In this document: piece by piece, positions 46,183 through 56,941 of the stretch
Position numbering within the stretch: the first letter of the stretch is position 1
How the letters are laid out: the number at the start of each line of letters is the position of its first letter
Origin: Termitomyces sp. T153
Lineage: Eukaryota; Basidiomycota; Agaricomycetes; Agaricales; Lyophyllaceae
Length of the DNA stretch: 64,000 nt
NCBI GenBank assembly: GCA_018296165.2
Contig: JACKQL020000050.1
Span: forward strand, 327,639 to 391,638
Reading direction: 5' to 3'
Translations under genes and position numbers: made by a program
Notes under the pieces: generated by a model
Seen by the model: only the letters and a program-made list of their open reading frames with translations
What the model was told of the DNA's origin: nothing
Database searches by the model: none

Positions 46183-47411
46183 CTACTTCTTCTGTGACCA
46201 CACCATGTAGATCTTTAAGAAAACGCTCCGTAAGGGGTCTTGGGCTTCTTGAGAAATTTCTTCCTTTAGTTCGGGAGTCATCCCGGTCGCATTGTACATA
46301 GATTTAGTGCTCGTCAAAGAGCGGCGCAGAGCTGTCCAGATCACTTGACCCATCCACTGAATATTGGGATCTGAGCGATCTGAGCTTGAGTCTTCAAGTA
46401 TTTAAAATCATCTGAGTGGCATACCGTTTTCTTGACCATTTGTTGGACATTTAATTTCAATACTGTTGACTTCTCTTGTTCGGGAATCAATAACGAGTCA
46501 ATGTATTCCAGTGGATGAATGAAAAGACTCAACGAAAAACATTTCATGCTTTTAAGAACTGCGTTGAGGGATGATCCAGCAAGTGGGTCAACATTTTTTG
46601 CCCTCGCAGATGCTAAGTATGTGTCGTTGAACGCCTTCAAGGATGGCGCCAAGTCTTGTGGTCCATCATCGTAAAAATGAATATCCGCGTCCTCGATCCA
46701 GAGCCATCCTCGAGGTTTGAGGAGAGATACGATGTTCTCAAGTACCTGTTTCCAATTGGGGAGCTAAGATTTGGAAGAGGAGATGGATAGGCGGCTACCA
46801 GCAGGACGCTAGAAGACATACATGCACAAAGATAAATCGCGCGTGAATGATATCAAAATTTTCTGGCTCAAATGGTAATGATTCTGTGACATTGAGTTGC
46901 AGGAATTGCATATTCGAGGGTAACGGTCGCGAAGGTAAGGGAGATATATCAATTGCTATTACAGTAGCTTCAGGATATGCCTGTGCAGCTTGTATGGCCC
47001 TTCACAGAATGTGAGATACAGAAGCCTGCTACAAAGTTAAGACATACCAGGCACCGCTACCGCAACTACAGACAGTATCGGTGAGCATGTGAAATTTAGG
47101 ATTCAAAGATGCCTCACCCGATCTCAAGAATTTTCTTGACGTTGTGAACGGATGGGCCTAGGGAAAGCTTATGACCCAGGTAGGCGTCGATCCCTCTATG
47201 CAAATCGTCTAATCTAGAATACGAGGACGGAGTTCAGCACACACCGTTCCGATCAAAGTCACGAACAGTATTACCGTTCCCATTCTGGAGCATTATTCTA
47301 GCTTTGCGTGAATTTTACACTACAAGAGGGAGGAATTCTGTGACTTACTGGCGAGTAATATGGCTGATTCGTATCGTGAACTGCATCCGGAGGTCTAACA
47401 ACGGACGTCAT
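46183..47411 (-). CDS. class I SAM-dependent methyltransferase, copy 2
   Basis: Likely start at 47411 (MTSVVRPPDAVHDTNQPYYS); several short exons follow: LQNGNGNTVRDFDRNG, then LDDLHRGIDAYLGHKLSLGP and KILEIG|CGSGAW, which is SAM motif I interrupted by an intron. After a 48-bp intron comes AIQAAQAYPEATVIAIDISP (motif II acidic residue in VIAIDIS), then LQLNVTESLPFEPENFDIIH and ARFIFVHV. The next exon reads LLKPRGWLWIEDADIHFYDD. The end QWMGQVIWTALRRSLTS ... WSQKK is open. The fold is that of the LaeA-like or UbiE-like methyltransferases expanded in mushroom fungi; the substrate is unknown. The join between the first two exons could not be resolved in frame, so a defect there is possible. Confidence 0.7.
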
Positions 47412-47429
47412 TGGAAAATGTCTGGCTAT

Positions 47430-47510
47430 CGCGATGTCTTATATATGATATAATTGCATTTGCTGGGAAAATTGACTAAGCTACCTGGGAATGCGACCGA
47501 AAGTCGGCAG
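47430..47510 (-). promoter_or_regulatory. conserved upstream module of the methyltransferase array
   Basis: A segment reading GCGATGTCTTATAT...ACTGGGAAAATTGACT...AGCTACCTGGGA (plus strand, with gaps) lies just upstream of the start codon. It recurs before copy 3 (49275-49345), copy 4 (51195-51255) and the remnant (52075-52135). It includes a TATAT-like stretch. Retention across copies suggests promoter duplication with each gene. Confidence 0.55.
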
Positions 47511-47511
47511 G

Positions 47512-48022
47512 GAGTCGGATATCGATGAGAAACCAGGAGCTCCGTCCGGAGTACCTTGGGTATGGGTTTTGAATGAAGACGAATCTCTTCAAACCTTGTC
47601 CACAATGTATGTACACAATGTATGTATGATCAAGCTGGTTATGATAGAGATGGAATCGCTTGAATTGGGAAGCCACTGCGAGGTATACAAGGTGAACGTT
47701 TGAACCCGTAGCCTTGAACCTCTTATGTAATTAGTATTCCGGAATCGGGAAGATGTCATATCAGTAGTCGTGAGGAATTGGAGTAGCAAGATCTACCATG
47801 CTACGGTCTTCTAGATGACAACCAAACTTGAAAGAAACAGGACAGAATCTAAACAGGTGTATACTAGCACTGTCAGGCCGAAAGCCTACACAAGGCTGCC
47901 ATTAGACATATAGTACTTATTGAGCGAGCCACGGGCACAAAGAGGTGACGTCGAGGGCGATTACGTTGTCGAATTCAACTGAATCATGAAGAGAGAGTCG
48001 ATGCTTAATTGACATATGTAGC
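47512..48022. other. spacer between methyltransferase copies 2 and 3
   Basis: No gene seen. Several short frames, all without domain signals. Confidence 0.45.
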
Positions 48023-49256
48023 TTATTTCTTCTGTGACCATGTCATATGAATCTCTAAGTAAACGCTCCGTAAGGGATCTTGGGCTTCTCGAAAAACTTC
48101 TTCCTTGAATTCGGAAGTCATACCAGCGGCATTATACTTGGGTCTACTTGTCAAAGAGCGGCGCAGAGCTGTCCAGGCCACTTGGCCCATCCACTGGTTA
48201 CTAGGATCTGAACGATTCGAGCTTGAGTCTTTAAGTGTCTCATACTACCTGAGCGGCGTACCGTTATCTCTGCCATTTGTTGGACATCTAATTCCAATGC
48301 TGTTGACTTCTCTTGTTTGGAAATCAACAACGACTCGACGTGATCTAGTAATAAATGAGAGACTCACAAAAAACTTTCCATGTTTTTCAGAACTGAGTCG
48401 AGGGATGAACCAGCAAGTGGATCAACATTTTTAGACCTCATAAATGAGATGTATCTGTCGTTGAACGCCTTTAAGGATGGTCCTAAGCCTTGTGGTCCAT
48501 CATCGTAAAAATGAATATCTGTGTCCTCGATCCAAAGCCATCCTCGAGGTTTGAGGAGAGATACGACGTTCTCAAGTAGCTGTTTCCAATTCGGGAGCTA
48601 GGGATTTACGAAGGAAACGGGATGGATATACTATCAATGTAGGATGTCAGAAGACGTACATGTACAAAGACAAATCGCGCATGAATGATATCGAAATCCT
48701 CTGGCTCGAATGGTAATCGATCTGTGACATCGAGCTGCAGAAATTGCACGTTTGAAGGCAGTGGCCGCGGAGGTAAGGGGGATATGTCAATTGCTACTAC
48801 AGTGGCTTCAGGGTATGTCTGTGAAGCTTGAATAGCCCTTAGCAGAACATTGAGATGAGAAGCACAAAAAACTGCTACAAATTAAGACATACCAGGCACC
48901 GCTACCGCAACTACAGACAGTATCGGTGAGCATGTGAAATTTAGGATTCAAAGATGCCTCACCCGATCTCAAGAATTTTCTTGACGTTGTGAACGGATGG
49001 GCCTAGGGAAAGCTTATGACCCAGGTAGGCGTCGATCCCTCTATGCAAATCGTCTAATCTAGAATACGAGGACGGAGTTCAGCACACACCGTTCCGATCA
49101 AAGTCACGAACAGTATTACCGTTCCCATTCTGGAGCATTATTCTAGCTTTGCGTGAATTTTACACTGCAAGAGGGAGGGATTCTGTAACTCACTGGCGAG
49201 TAATATGGCTGATTCGTATCGTGAACCGCATCTGGAGGTCTAACAACGGCCATCAT
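48023..49256 (-). CDS. class I SAM-dependent methyltransferase, copy 3
   Basis: Starts at 49256 or the next ATG (49253), MAVVRPPDAVHDTNQPYYSP, and ends WSQKK at 48023. Exon order is as in copy 2. Motif I KILEIG|CGSGAW, then AIQASQTYPEATVVAIDISP, FEPEDFDIIHARFVFVHV, LPNWKQLLENVVSLLKPRGW, LWIEDTDIHFYDDGPQGLGP and SKNVDPLAGSSLDSVLKNME. The last exon QWMGQVAWTALRRSLTSRPK ... MTSEFKEEVFREAQDPLRSV is open. This is the least damaged copy. From about 48886 to 49166 it is identical to copy 2, whereas the 3' half differs at many sites. The exon 1-2 join is unresolved, as in copy 2. The substrate is unknown; the family includes secondary-metabolism regulators as well as small-molecule methylases. Confidence 0.75.
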
Positions 49257-50018
49257 TGGAAAATGTCTGGGTATGGCGATGTCTTATATTTGATATGTTT
49301 GCGTTCACTGGGAAAATTGACTGAGCTACCTGGGAACGCGACTGGAAGTGGACAGGAGGTAAGATAAAAAAACCAAGATATTCCGTCACTGCGCTCAACC
49401 CCTCCCAAAACGGATCTTCGGTTAGGGCATAATTCCATGTGAAGGCGAGGACTGGGCTCATCAGAAGGCCTTAGCCAATGGTCTAGACTGCCTAGACATG
49501 GTCTAGAACATGACAAAAGCCAGCGGTCAACAAAATGAACCCTTCTACATAAAGCGGCTGACGCGATGCATATTCGGGATCTCCAGACGCTAGAACGCAA
49601 CCCGACAGCCGGGGTCTTAACACAGTGCATCCGAAGTAACCGGAGTGGAGAAGATCTCTTCAAGCAGACATGAGCTGGTTATGATACAGAAGCCACTGAG
49701 GTATACAAGACGAATCGTAACTTCGAGTATGTACTTGGTGTGGTGTTGTATTCCGGAAGATGTGGAAAGTCATATCAATACTTGCGCGCTTCTGCCCGTG
49801 AGCAAGAGCAAGTCAATTTCGGGTCTCGCAAGATAGATGACAACTAACATTGAAAGAATCGGAGTTGGATGTGCCGTGAACACCACTCAAAGTCTACACA
49901 AGCTGATTGGTCATATATAGTAAGTTTCGCGTGAGCAAAGATGGAGTGATTGGCAATGGATCTTGATGAATATCAATGAATGGGCAATGATAGCGGCAGC
50001 ATAATTAACTGGTGTGGC
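49257..50018. other. spacer upstream of copy 3 and downstream of copy 4
   Basis: Contains the shared upstream module at 49275-49345. The rest shows no gene. Confidence 0.5.
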
Positions 50019-51165
50019 CTATTTCTTCTGTGACTACGTCATGTGAATCTCCAAGTAAACGCCCCGTAAGGAGTCTTCTGCTTGTCGGTGAAACTCTGCC
50101 TTCAGCTCAGAAGAGATACCAACGACACTCCACTTGGAATTCAAGCTTGCCAAAGTTTGGCGCGCAGCTGTGTAAGCTACTTGACCCATCCAATTCTTAC
50201 CGGGATCTGTGCAATTCGACAGTTGTATTTTTGATCATAGAATACGTTTGGACAGTCTACCATCGTTTTTGCCGTTTGTAGAACATCTGTTCGGAACATT
50301 GTTGACTTCGCTTTGTAGGACAACCATTGATGGTCCGACATGCCAAGTGAATGAAGGGGGCTCACGAAAAACTTCCCAGACTTTCGATAACTGAGTCGAA
50401 GGATGAAGCAGCAAAGGGATCGACATTTCTAGACCCCTAAAATAAGAGACAGAGGTCATTTAATGCCTTTAAGGACGGGTCCAAGCCTCGAGGTCCATCA
50501 TCATAGAAATTTATGTCTATGTCGTCAATCCAGAAACAGCCTCGAGGTTTCAGAAGAGTCAAGTACCTGTTTCCAGTTGGGAAGCTGAGCAACAAGAATA
50601 TATATGTCAATCGTAGGTGACAGAAAATACGCACATGTACAGAGACAAAGCGCGCGTGGATAATATCAAAACTTTTTGGCTGAGAGGGTAATGATTCTGT
50701 AACGTCGAGCTGCAGGAGAAGGTATAAGGGGGATATATCAATTGGGTATGTCTGTGCAGCTTGAATGGCTCTCGAAAGTGTTTGAGAACCCACAAACTCC
50801 GCTGCAGGCTGGAGACCTACCAAGAGCGGTCGCTGTCATAACTGAGGGCAGTGTTTCGAAGCATGTGAATTTATGATTCACATGTGCCTCACCCAATCTC
50901 AAGAATTTGCTTGACGTCCCCAAGGAAAGTTTGTGACCCAAGTAAGTGTCGATTCCCTTGTGCAATCTGTAATCTACAGTACGAGGATGGAGTTCAGTAT
51001 GCACTGCCTCAATCAGGTTTACGGGCAACGTTACCTTCCCCATTCCAAAGCATTATTCCATTGTTGCGTCAACTTTATACACTGCAAGAAGGATTTTCTG
51101 GCTTATTGAGAGGTAATATGGCTGCGTATTATGGCCATATTCGAAGTTACAACAACGGACGCCAT
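50019..51165 (-). pseudogene. SAM-dependent methyltransferase, copy 4 (broken)
   Basis: Same array family. The start near 51165 (MASVVV) is out of frame with the PYYLS equivalent. The glycine-rich SAM motif is destroyed: the exon equivalent to CGSGAW reads SDRSW. A deletion removes the stretch between TYP and IDISP and another after ISPLY. Later blocks such as FWIDDIDINFYDDGPRGLDP and SLKALNDLCL survive. The stop matches the WSQKK end at 50019. It cannot bind SAM in the usual way. Confidence 0.7.
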
Positions 51166-51501
51166 TTGCAAAACGGCTGCCAACGCCTGGGCATTGCGAT
51201 GTCTTATAAATAGTTTGGATTCACTGGGGAAAATCGACTGAGTCACCTGGGACACAAAGGAAGGAAATCTCCCTCTGGAGCACTACAGGTCGTGATGTTT
51301 CTTCGAATTTCGCAAGTCCCACGAAGGTGTAAGAACCGGTATTTCAGATATCAACCAAGACGAAACAGAGTCGGACAAAGTGACGCGAACGCTACGAAAA
51401 CTTAGACAAGCCATATGAGCGAGTCGCGAGAAGTAATTAAAAAGAATTATGATGAACGGGTAATGGCAACGGCAGGCTTATGTTGAAGTTACGAGATGGG
51501 C

Positions 51502-52150
51502 CTATTTCTTCTGTGACTACGTCATGTAGGACCTTCGCGTAACAAGTTATGCCAGGGACAATCACCTTGGGGTTAGAATATTCTGCGATTGGACATGGAA
51601 ACTACTTGACCACTAGATAATGTGATCAGATTAATTCCAGCTTCAGTCTTAGATTGTCAGTACTAATGCCAATGAATGACCAATCTTAATCTTCGCCATT
51701 TATTAGAGGATACCCAACCCCAAGGTCGTCGATTTTAACTTGCGGGAGAAGGATGACAACGTTATGATATATCAAGTAATGGTTAAGAGACTCACGAAAA
51801 ACCTCCCCATAATGGGTTCCAATTTGGAACCTAGCGAAACGTCATTGAAAAAGTCGTACAAGTATATACTAAGATAAGGCGCACGTGTACAATGTCGAAA
51901 TTTTGAGGAAAATGGTTCAATGGCACTGACCCATTGTTTGTTCGAGGGTAGGGGTTGTGGAGAAGAGAGACAAACTAGAGGTCTGATTTTAGTACATACC
52001 ACAACGTGGTTTTTGACTCCTAGTGGGTGTGGCTTGTATTGTTAAATGTCCGTTGCAAAACGGCCGGCAATACCTCGTTACCGCGGTTTTGTAGTCCGAA
52101 TTCGCTGGGGTAAACCGGCTGAGTTACCTGAAAATGCCAGAAGTTGGGAG
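51502..52150 (-). pseudogene. methyltransferase array remnant, copy 5
   Basis: The 3' end repeats the CCTATTTCTTCTGTGACTAC motif of the array (WSQKK end). A block near 51830 resembles EPIMGRFF, in the position of the final exons. The upstream module reappears at about 52075-52135 (GCTGGGGTAAACCGGCTGAG). The catalytic core is missing. Read as the oldest unit of the array. Confidence 0.55.
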
Positions 52151-53033
52151 ATACTGATGGCGCCCGGGTATTGAAATTAGATCTCCTCTCTGACCACCGG
52201 TGAACAACATGAGTTGGTCATTTGCCTGATAACGACTGCGTGAAGTAACTGATCATTCGCGGGTGGATCGACCTGCGTTCACCTTGGAATGCTTCAAGAA
52301 CTCATGACTTTGTACTTCAAGAAATGGAATCATCATAAATTGGACATCGAATTTAGAAATACCAATTTTAGCCGCCGCGTGGAGCCGCATTAAGGAGTTG
52401 TTTGTAATCACAAGTAAAATACCAGATACTTGGGATGGGTCGTCGTAGATTCTCACCTTGATTTCGTTCTTTGAACTCCCGAACGACTGATGTAGTCCGA
52501 AGAGGAGACCGATGGGTCTCCATTCAGGTTGGACAACACTATCGATGAGGTGATTCGGCAAGCAGCGCATTCATCAGACGGCCATCTGGAAACATCTGGA
52601 AACAGTGACGGGCGAAGATATCAGCATTGCAATTCCTTTAGCCCAGAATGCTATGCGATCTTTCATCGCGGTACTCGTTGCCGTCCAACTGATGATATCT
52701 CATTGAAACACGAAAAGAGGCTTTGCATCAAACCTTGGCGAAGACTGAGTAGTGGGTAGTGGGACCTGAAGTCTCCAGAGGCAAACATCCAGGCGAACGT
52801 TTGTCATGCCAGTTTTAACCAAGAGTATGAGTGGATTACATAAGCTTATGTTGTGAACTGGTGGCACCTTGATCCCGAACGAAAACAATTGAGCTCGCCG
52901 TTCTAATCGTCCTGCTCGCTCTCCATTCTTCTTCCTTATCGTTCCTCTTGGCGTCCGCGGAAACATCTTGCCCAACCTTGTTATCGACTACGTGTTACAG
53001 AACACAAAGCACCGCTAACCGTGTTTGTTTGTG
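52151..53033. other. intergenic, no certain gene
   Basis: The longest frame is on the minus strand at 52253-52570 (105 codons, GLLFGLHQSFGSSKNEIKVR) and resembles no family I know. It may be a remnant. The right end should hold the promoter of the next gene. Confidence 0.4.
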
Positions 53034-56000
53034 ATGCCTCCTGGGGCCTCCACTCGCGCTCACACACGGCTCGAGTCACCGCCAGTTCCATCCGTCCCGC
53101 AAGAGGCCTCAGAACTTGATCTCCTTAGGCAACTGCGTACAAACTGGAAATGGGCAACCTTTTCACAGTTCTTCTTCACTTTTAACCACCTGTTCGCCAT
53201 GAATGATGTCTCGCTAAACGTATGCATCTTTCAATCTCACTTTCAGATAAGAAGCAACCTCAAACTTTCTAAGGAAATCGAGGAGGACCTGGTCTACGGA
53301 ACGAACGTTGTTCTGCCTCGTATCATGCAACGCCTACTATACACCGTCTCCTATGATAGAAAGGTGTCGTAAGTGCGCCCACTTTTCGACGAGTAAGCAT
53401 ATTTCGACGCGTTATTCAGGCTAGAAAACTGGCAAACGGCTCTCCGCAAACAGTACCGCAAGCGAGATCCTGCTGCCAACCCCATTGGGCCCGATCCACG
53501 CGTCGAGGAACCAGAACAGGAGTCCAGCCCGTCTCCAGAGGAGCAAGAAGAAGTTTCTCAAAAGCATAATAAGGCCGACAATACAATGAGTATAGAGGAC
53601 ACTACGGTAGACCTCAATGGAGAAGCCGGTGAGGACGCAGAGGGTAAGGTGTTGGATTCGACTCGGACAAGTCCTATTGAATGCGGAGTTAGCGTTGACG
53701 ATAGCGTCAATGGGCCTTCCATACAAGCATCGGAGATTGATTCTACTCAGACAAAGGAGACCCCTGTCACTGAAGAGCCAGAAGAATCCAAGGACTGGTT
53801 GGAGCTCCCTATGCTTACCAAACTCGACTCGATGCATCTCCTCACAGAGTGGCAGTTTCAAAATTCAACAAGGCTCAGAATGCTTATGCGAAGTGATGAT
53901 GAGAATGCTTCGTGGGTGCGTGCGTTGAGAAATATATATGTGTCTTCCTCATGGTCGTCCATCGCAGCGAATCGAGCCGATCGGTTACGATAGCAGAAGG
54001 AACGCGTACTGGCTCATAGGTGGTATGCATCTTACATCTACACTTAATAATCACAAATTCAACGCCACACAGCTGATCGCCTATGGATACAACGCCCAAT
54101 TCCGAAGCCCCCCCGTCCCAAAGCAGCCACTCGCAACACAACATCGCTCAAACGCAAACGTACCGTAGATCATGTCAAGGCAACGCCCAAAGGAAAGGGC
54201 CGTGCGGCCCCGCCGCCGCCTGCTAAGCGGCAACGTATCAAAGAGGCAGAAACGATAACGGGGCGCTCGCGGGCAGCTAAATCTCAGGCAAAAGCGAAGC
54301 TGGATGCCCAAGCGAAAGAACTTGCGGAACTCAATAGGCAGGCGAATGCGTTTGCACGTTCCACTTTAGGACTTCGGACTTCAACACGAGGTTCGCCGAA
54401 GAAAGCCCCGCCACAGAAAGCAGTGGGGACTAGGTCCAGCAGACGTTTGAGGACCAATAGAAACGACGATGACGATGACGAGTGGCAGGTGGTACCCGAG
54501 GAGTGGTTAAATGGTGACAGGGATGACAGGCTCTCGGGGGCTAATGGCAAGCGTGGTGGTACTCAAGAGGCTATTAAGGCGACTTGGGACGATGGGAGTG
54601 AGATTAGCGATTTGACAGAATTGACTGAGGAGAGTGGGAAGAGCAAGGATGAGGACGACGAAATTGGGAGTGTAGATGAGGGTGAGGATGAAGATGAAGA
54701 GCAAAAGATGAAAAAACAGCCTGTTAAGGAAGAAGAGGTTCAAGTTGTCCCTGATGTTCCGCCGGCACCTGTGGACAATAAAAGTTCGGAAGAGCAGCCT
54801 GTTTTCCCTGAGGGTTTCATAGAATGGGAGACGGTGCGATACCTAATATCCACTCAATGGGAATTTTTGGTTAAATTTCGGTTTCCTCAGATATGTGTAA
54901 CGATCTATGAATGGGAACACATTGCGGAACGCTTTGAGAAAGCAACGCATTACACAGAAAAGGCCTTGTACAAGGTTCTTGTCAACAATTTAGTGCCTGT
55001 TGTTACCGAGGAACTTAGAGTAAACGGTCGTTCTTTCATATATTTTGTACATCTGCTAAGTGAATCTTTAGGAACTCGACCGGAAGCAGAAACTTGCTGC
55101 GGCAATAACACAACGGAAGCGTTCATCTCGACTTATGCTTCGGCAAGTTGAAAAGGAAGAGGCTAAAGCAGCTGAGCGCAAGCGTCAGGAGGAACTTGAA
55201 AGGACGAGCCGTGCCCGGCGGCTAGAAGCGCGAGTGAAGAAGGAAGAGGAAGAGAGAGAAAAGCGGGAGTTGGCACGCGAAATGAGAAGGAGAGAGAGGG
55301 AGGAGAAGGAAAGGGCAAAGTCAGAAAAGTTCGAGATCCCTCCTGACCATGAAACTCTTGCTGAGGGGTGAGTTTTACGTTCCCGACGTCACTGCTATAC
55401 TTACATTATAATGACATAGATCTGACGTGCAGGTCGATGTCGTGGGAGATAGCGATATTCCTAGTCTACCGACGAAAAAACAACAAATCGGGCCACCGCG
55501 AAAGGACGCTGCCGCCTCAGACTCACAGAATGGGAGGAGTGGCCCTAAAGGTGAAGGAAACGGTTCGAAGACGCCTGTTGGAGAGGATTGGGAGCTTGAT
55601 TGTGAAATCTGTCATCGGCGAGGGATTAATGCGGTACGTGTACCACATAGTTTTGCAATTTTTGGTGTTCATCTAGCATATGTGCTTATAGGACGATGGT
55701 ACTCCTATGATGTCGTGCGGGTCATGTTCCAAATGGCAACATATAGCTTGTCATGATCATGCTGACCAACGAGCAGGGCGCAAACGGCGAAATTGGGATA
55801 TAGTGGAATTCATTTGTTCGCAATGTCGAGCAAAGCGGGCTGGCGTAACTCATGCCTCTTCACAACACACGCCACTTGCAGGGCAGGGATACACTCAGCA
55901 AAATCCCTACATGAACCTTGCCGCGCACTACGCTCACTCCAACTATAGTCCATATGGGACAGTCAACGGGAGCACATTGTATCCCCGTGAGCATCAGATG

Positions 56001-56563
56001 TCTGATGCTCGACTTGGCGTTCCTTCACGAGCATCTACCCATGGACAACCTCATCAGCAGCACCAGGCTTATGGTGCTCCGCTCACGTTTAGCCATTACC
56101 AGCCTCAACAACGCGGTTTCTCTTCAACAACCGAATCAATGTATGGACACTCAAGCCATACCCAGCCATACGGCTACTCTTCTCAGAGCCCCTATCCTCA
56201 GTACCCAGTGATGAATGGCGGGGGTCACTATCAGGTAAGTAATTCAATAGATATTCGATGCCCTGTTTTCCGAACTCCTGGAGGCTGACTCACTTGACGC
56301 AGCAAACATCCCAGGCAAGATGGAGCGTCAACACTTCCTCTCAGCGGTCTACTACATCTGAGCTTCCGGTTACCACGACCCATTTACCATATCATATGAG
56401 TGGGGATCGTAGGGGTGCAGTCCAATCTGCTGTTCCTGCAACACCACCGAGGCACTGGCAGCAGCCGTCACAACATCAAACTACTCCCACAACCCTATCG
56501 CCTCAGCAAGGCTCACAGAATCAGTACCACACCGACGCCTCGTACCCTTCTGGCTCTTCCTGA
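53034..56563 (+). CDS. DDT/WHIM and PHD-finger chromatin protein
   Basis: Start at 53034 (MPPGASTRAHTRLESPP). Exons joined by ~50-60 bp introns include 53034-53219, 53274-53368 and 53420 onward. Domains in order: DDT domain (ELDLLRQLRTNWKWATFSQF, EIEEDLVYGTNVVLPRIMQR, RLLYTVSYDRKVSLENWQTA); an acidic Ser/Thr-rich linker; a WHIM-type motif (WRIEPIGYDSRRNAYWLIG, DRLWIQRP); a basic Pro/Lys region (LKRKRTVDHVK); a long acidic patch (WDDGSEISDLTELTEESGKS); a strong E/K/R-rich coiled coil (near 55150-55340); and a PHD finger at about 55590-55830 (DCEICHRRG, MSCGSCSKWQHIAC, FICSQCRAK). The tail is Gln/His/Tyr/Pro-rich and low complexity, ending SSS-stop. By family it reads nucleosome marks and supports chromatin remodelling, like RSF1-type proteins. 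No ATPase domain is present, so it must act with a partner. Confidence 0.88.
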
Positions 56564-56941
56564 AGGCGCATGCATCCACTATAATTATTGTGATTTTATT
56601 GTGCTACCTACATTCTAGTCCTAGAATATAGATGTGTTGTGTAGTTTATACGGACAAGGTTTTCTTTTTTTTCTCAATAGTATTCTAGCGATCTGAATCA
56701 TCCGAGCATCTTTTACACCATGTCGATCAACAACGGGAAAGAAAGGCAGCTACATAGCACATACGAAGAGATTTTGATTAGGAAAAGGTTGAGCACGGGC
56801 TTCAATCTCTAGGGTGAACCTCAGGAGTTCTGAAATTTAGTGACTTTCCATGCTAATTTGCATTGCAGTGACGAGTTGTGCTAGATACTCCTCTTCTATC
56901 TCTGGACTTACTCTGCTGAAGTTCGGGTTGTATATGTGGTT
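56564..56941. other. convergent 3' region
   Basis: The DDT/PHD gene and the cyclophilin gene end toward each other. No coding signal is seen between the two stops. Confidence 0.55.

Noticed and set aside
47041..47060. SAM motif of copy 2 read straight through as DTVCSCGSGAW
   Set aside because: An intron ending in CTGTAG separates ILEIG from CGSGAW. Splicing restores the normal motif in copies 1-3.
54507..54743. Minus-strand frame of 78 codons with a hydrophobic profile
   Set aside because: It is the shadow of the acidic Glu/Asp region of the DDT/PHD gene. GAA/GAG codons read as Phe/Leu on the other strand.
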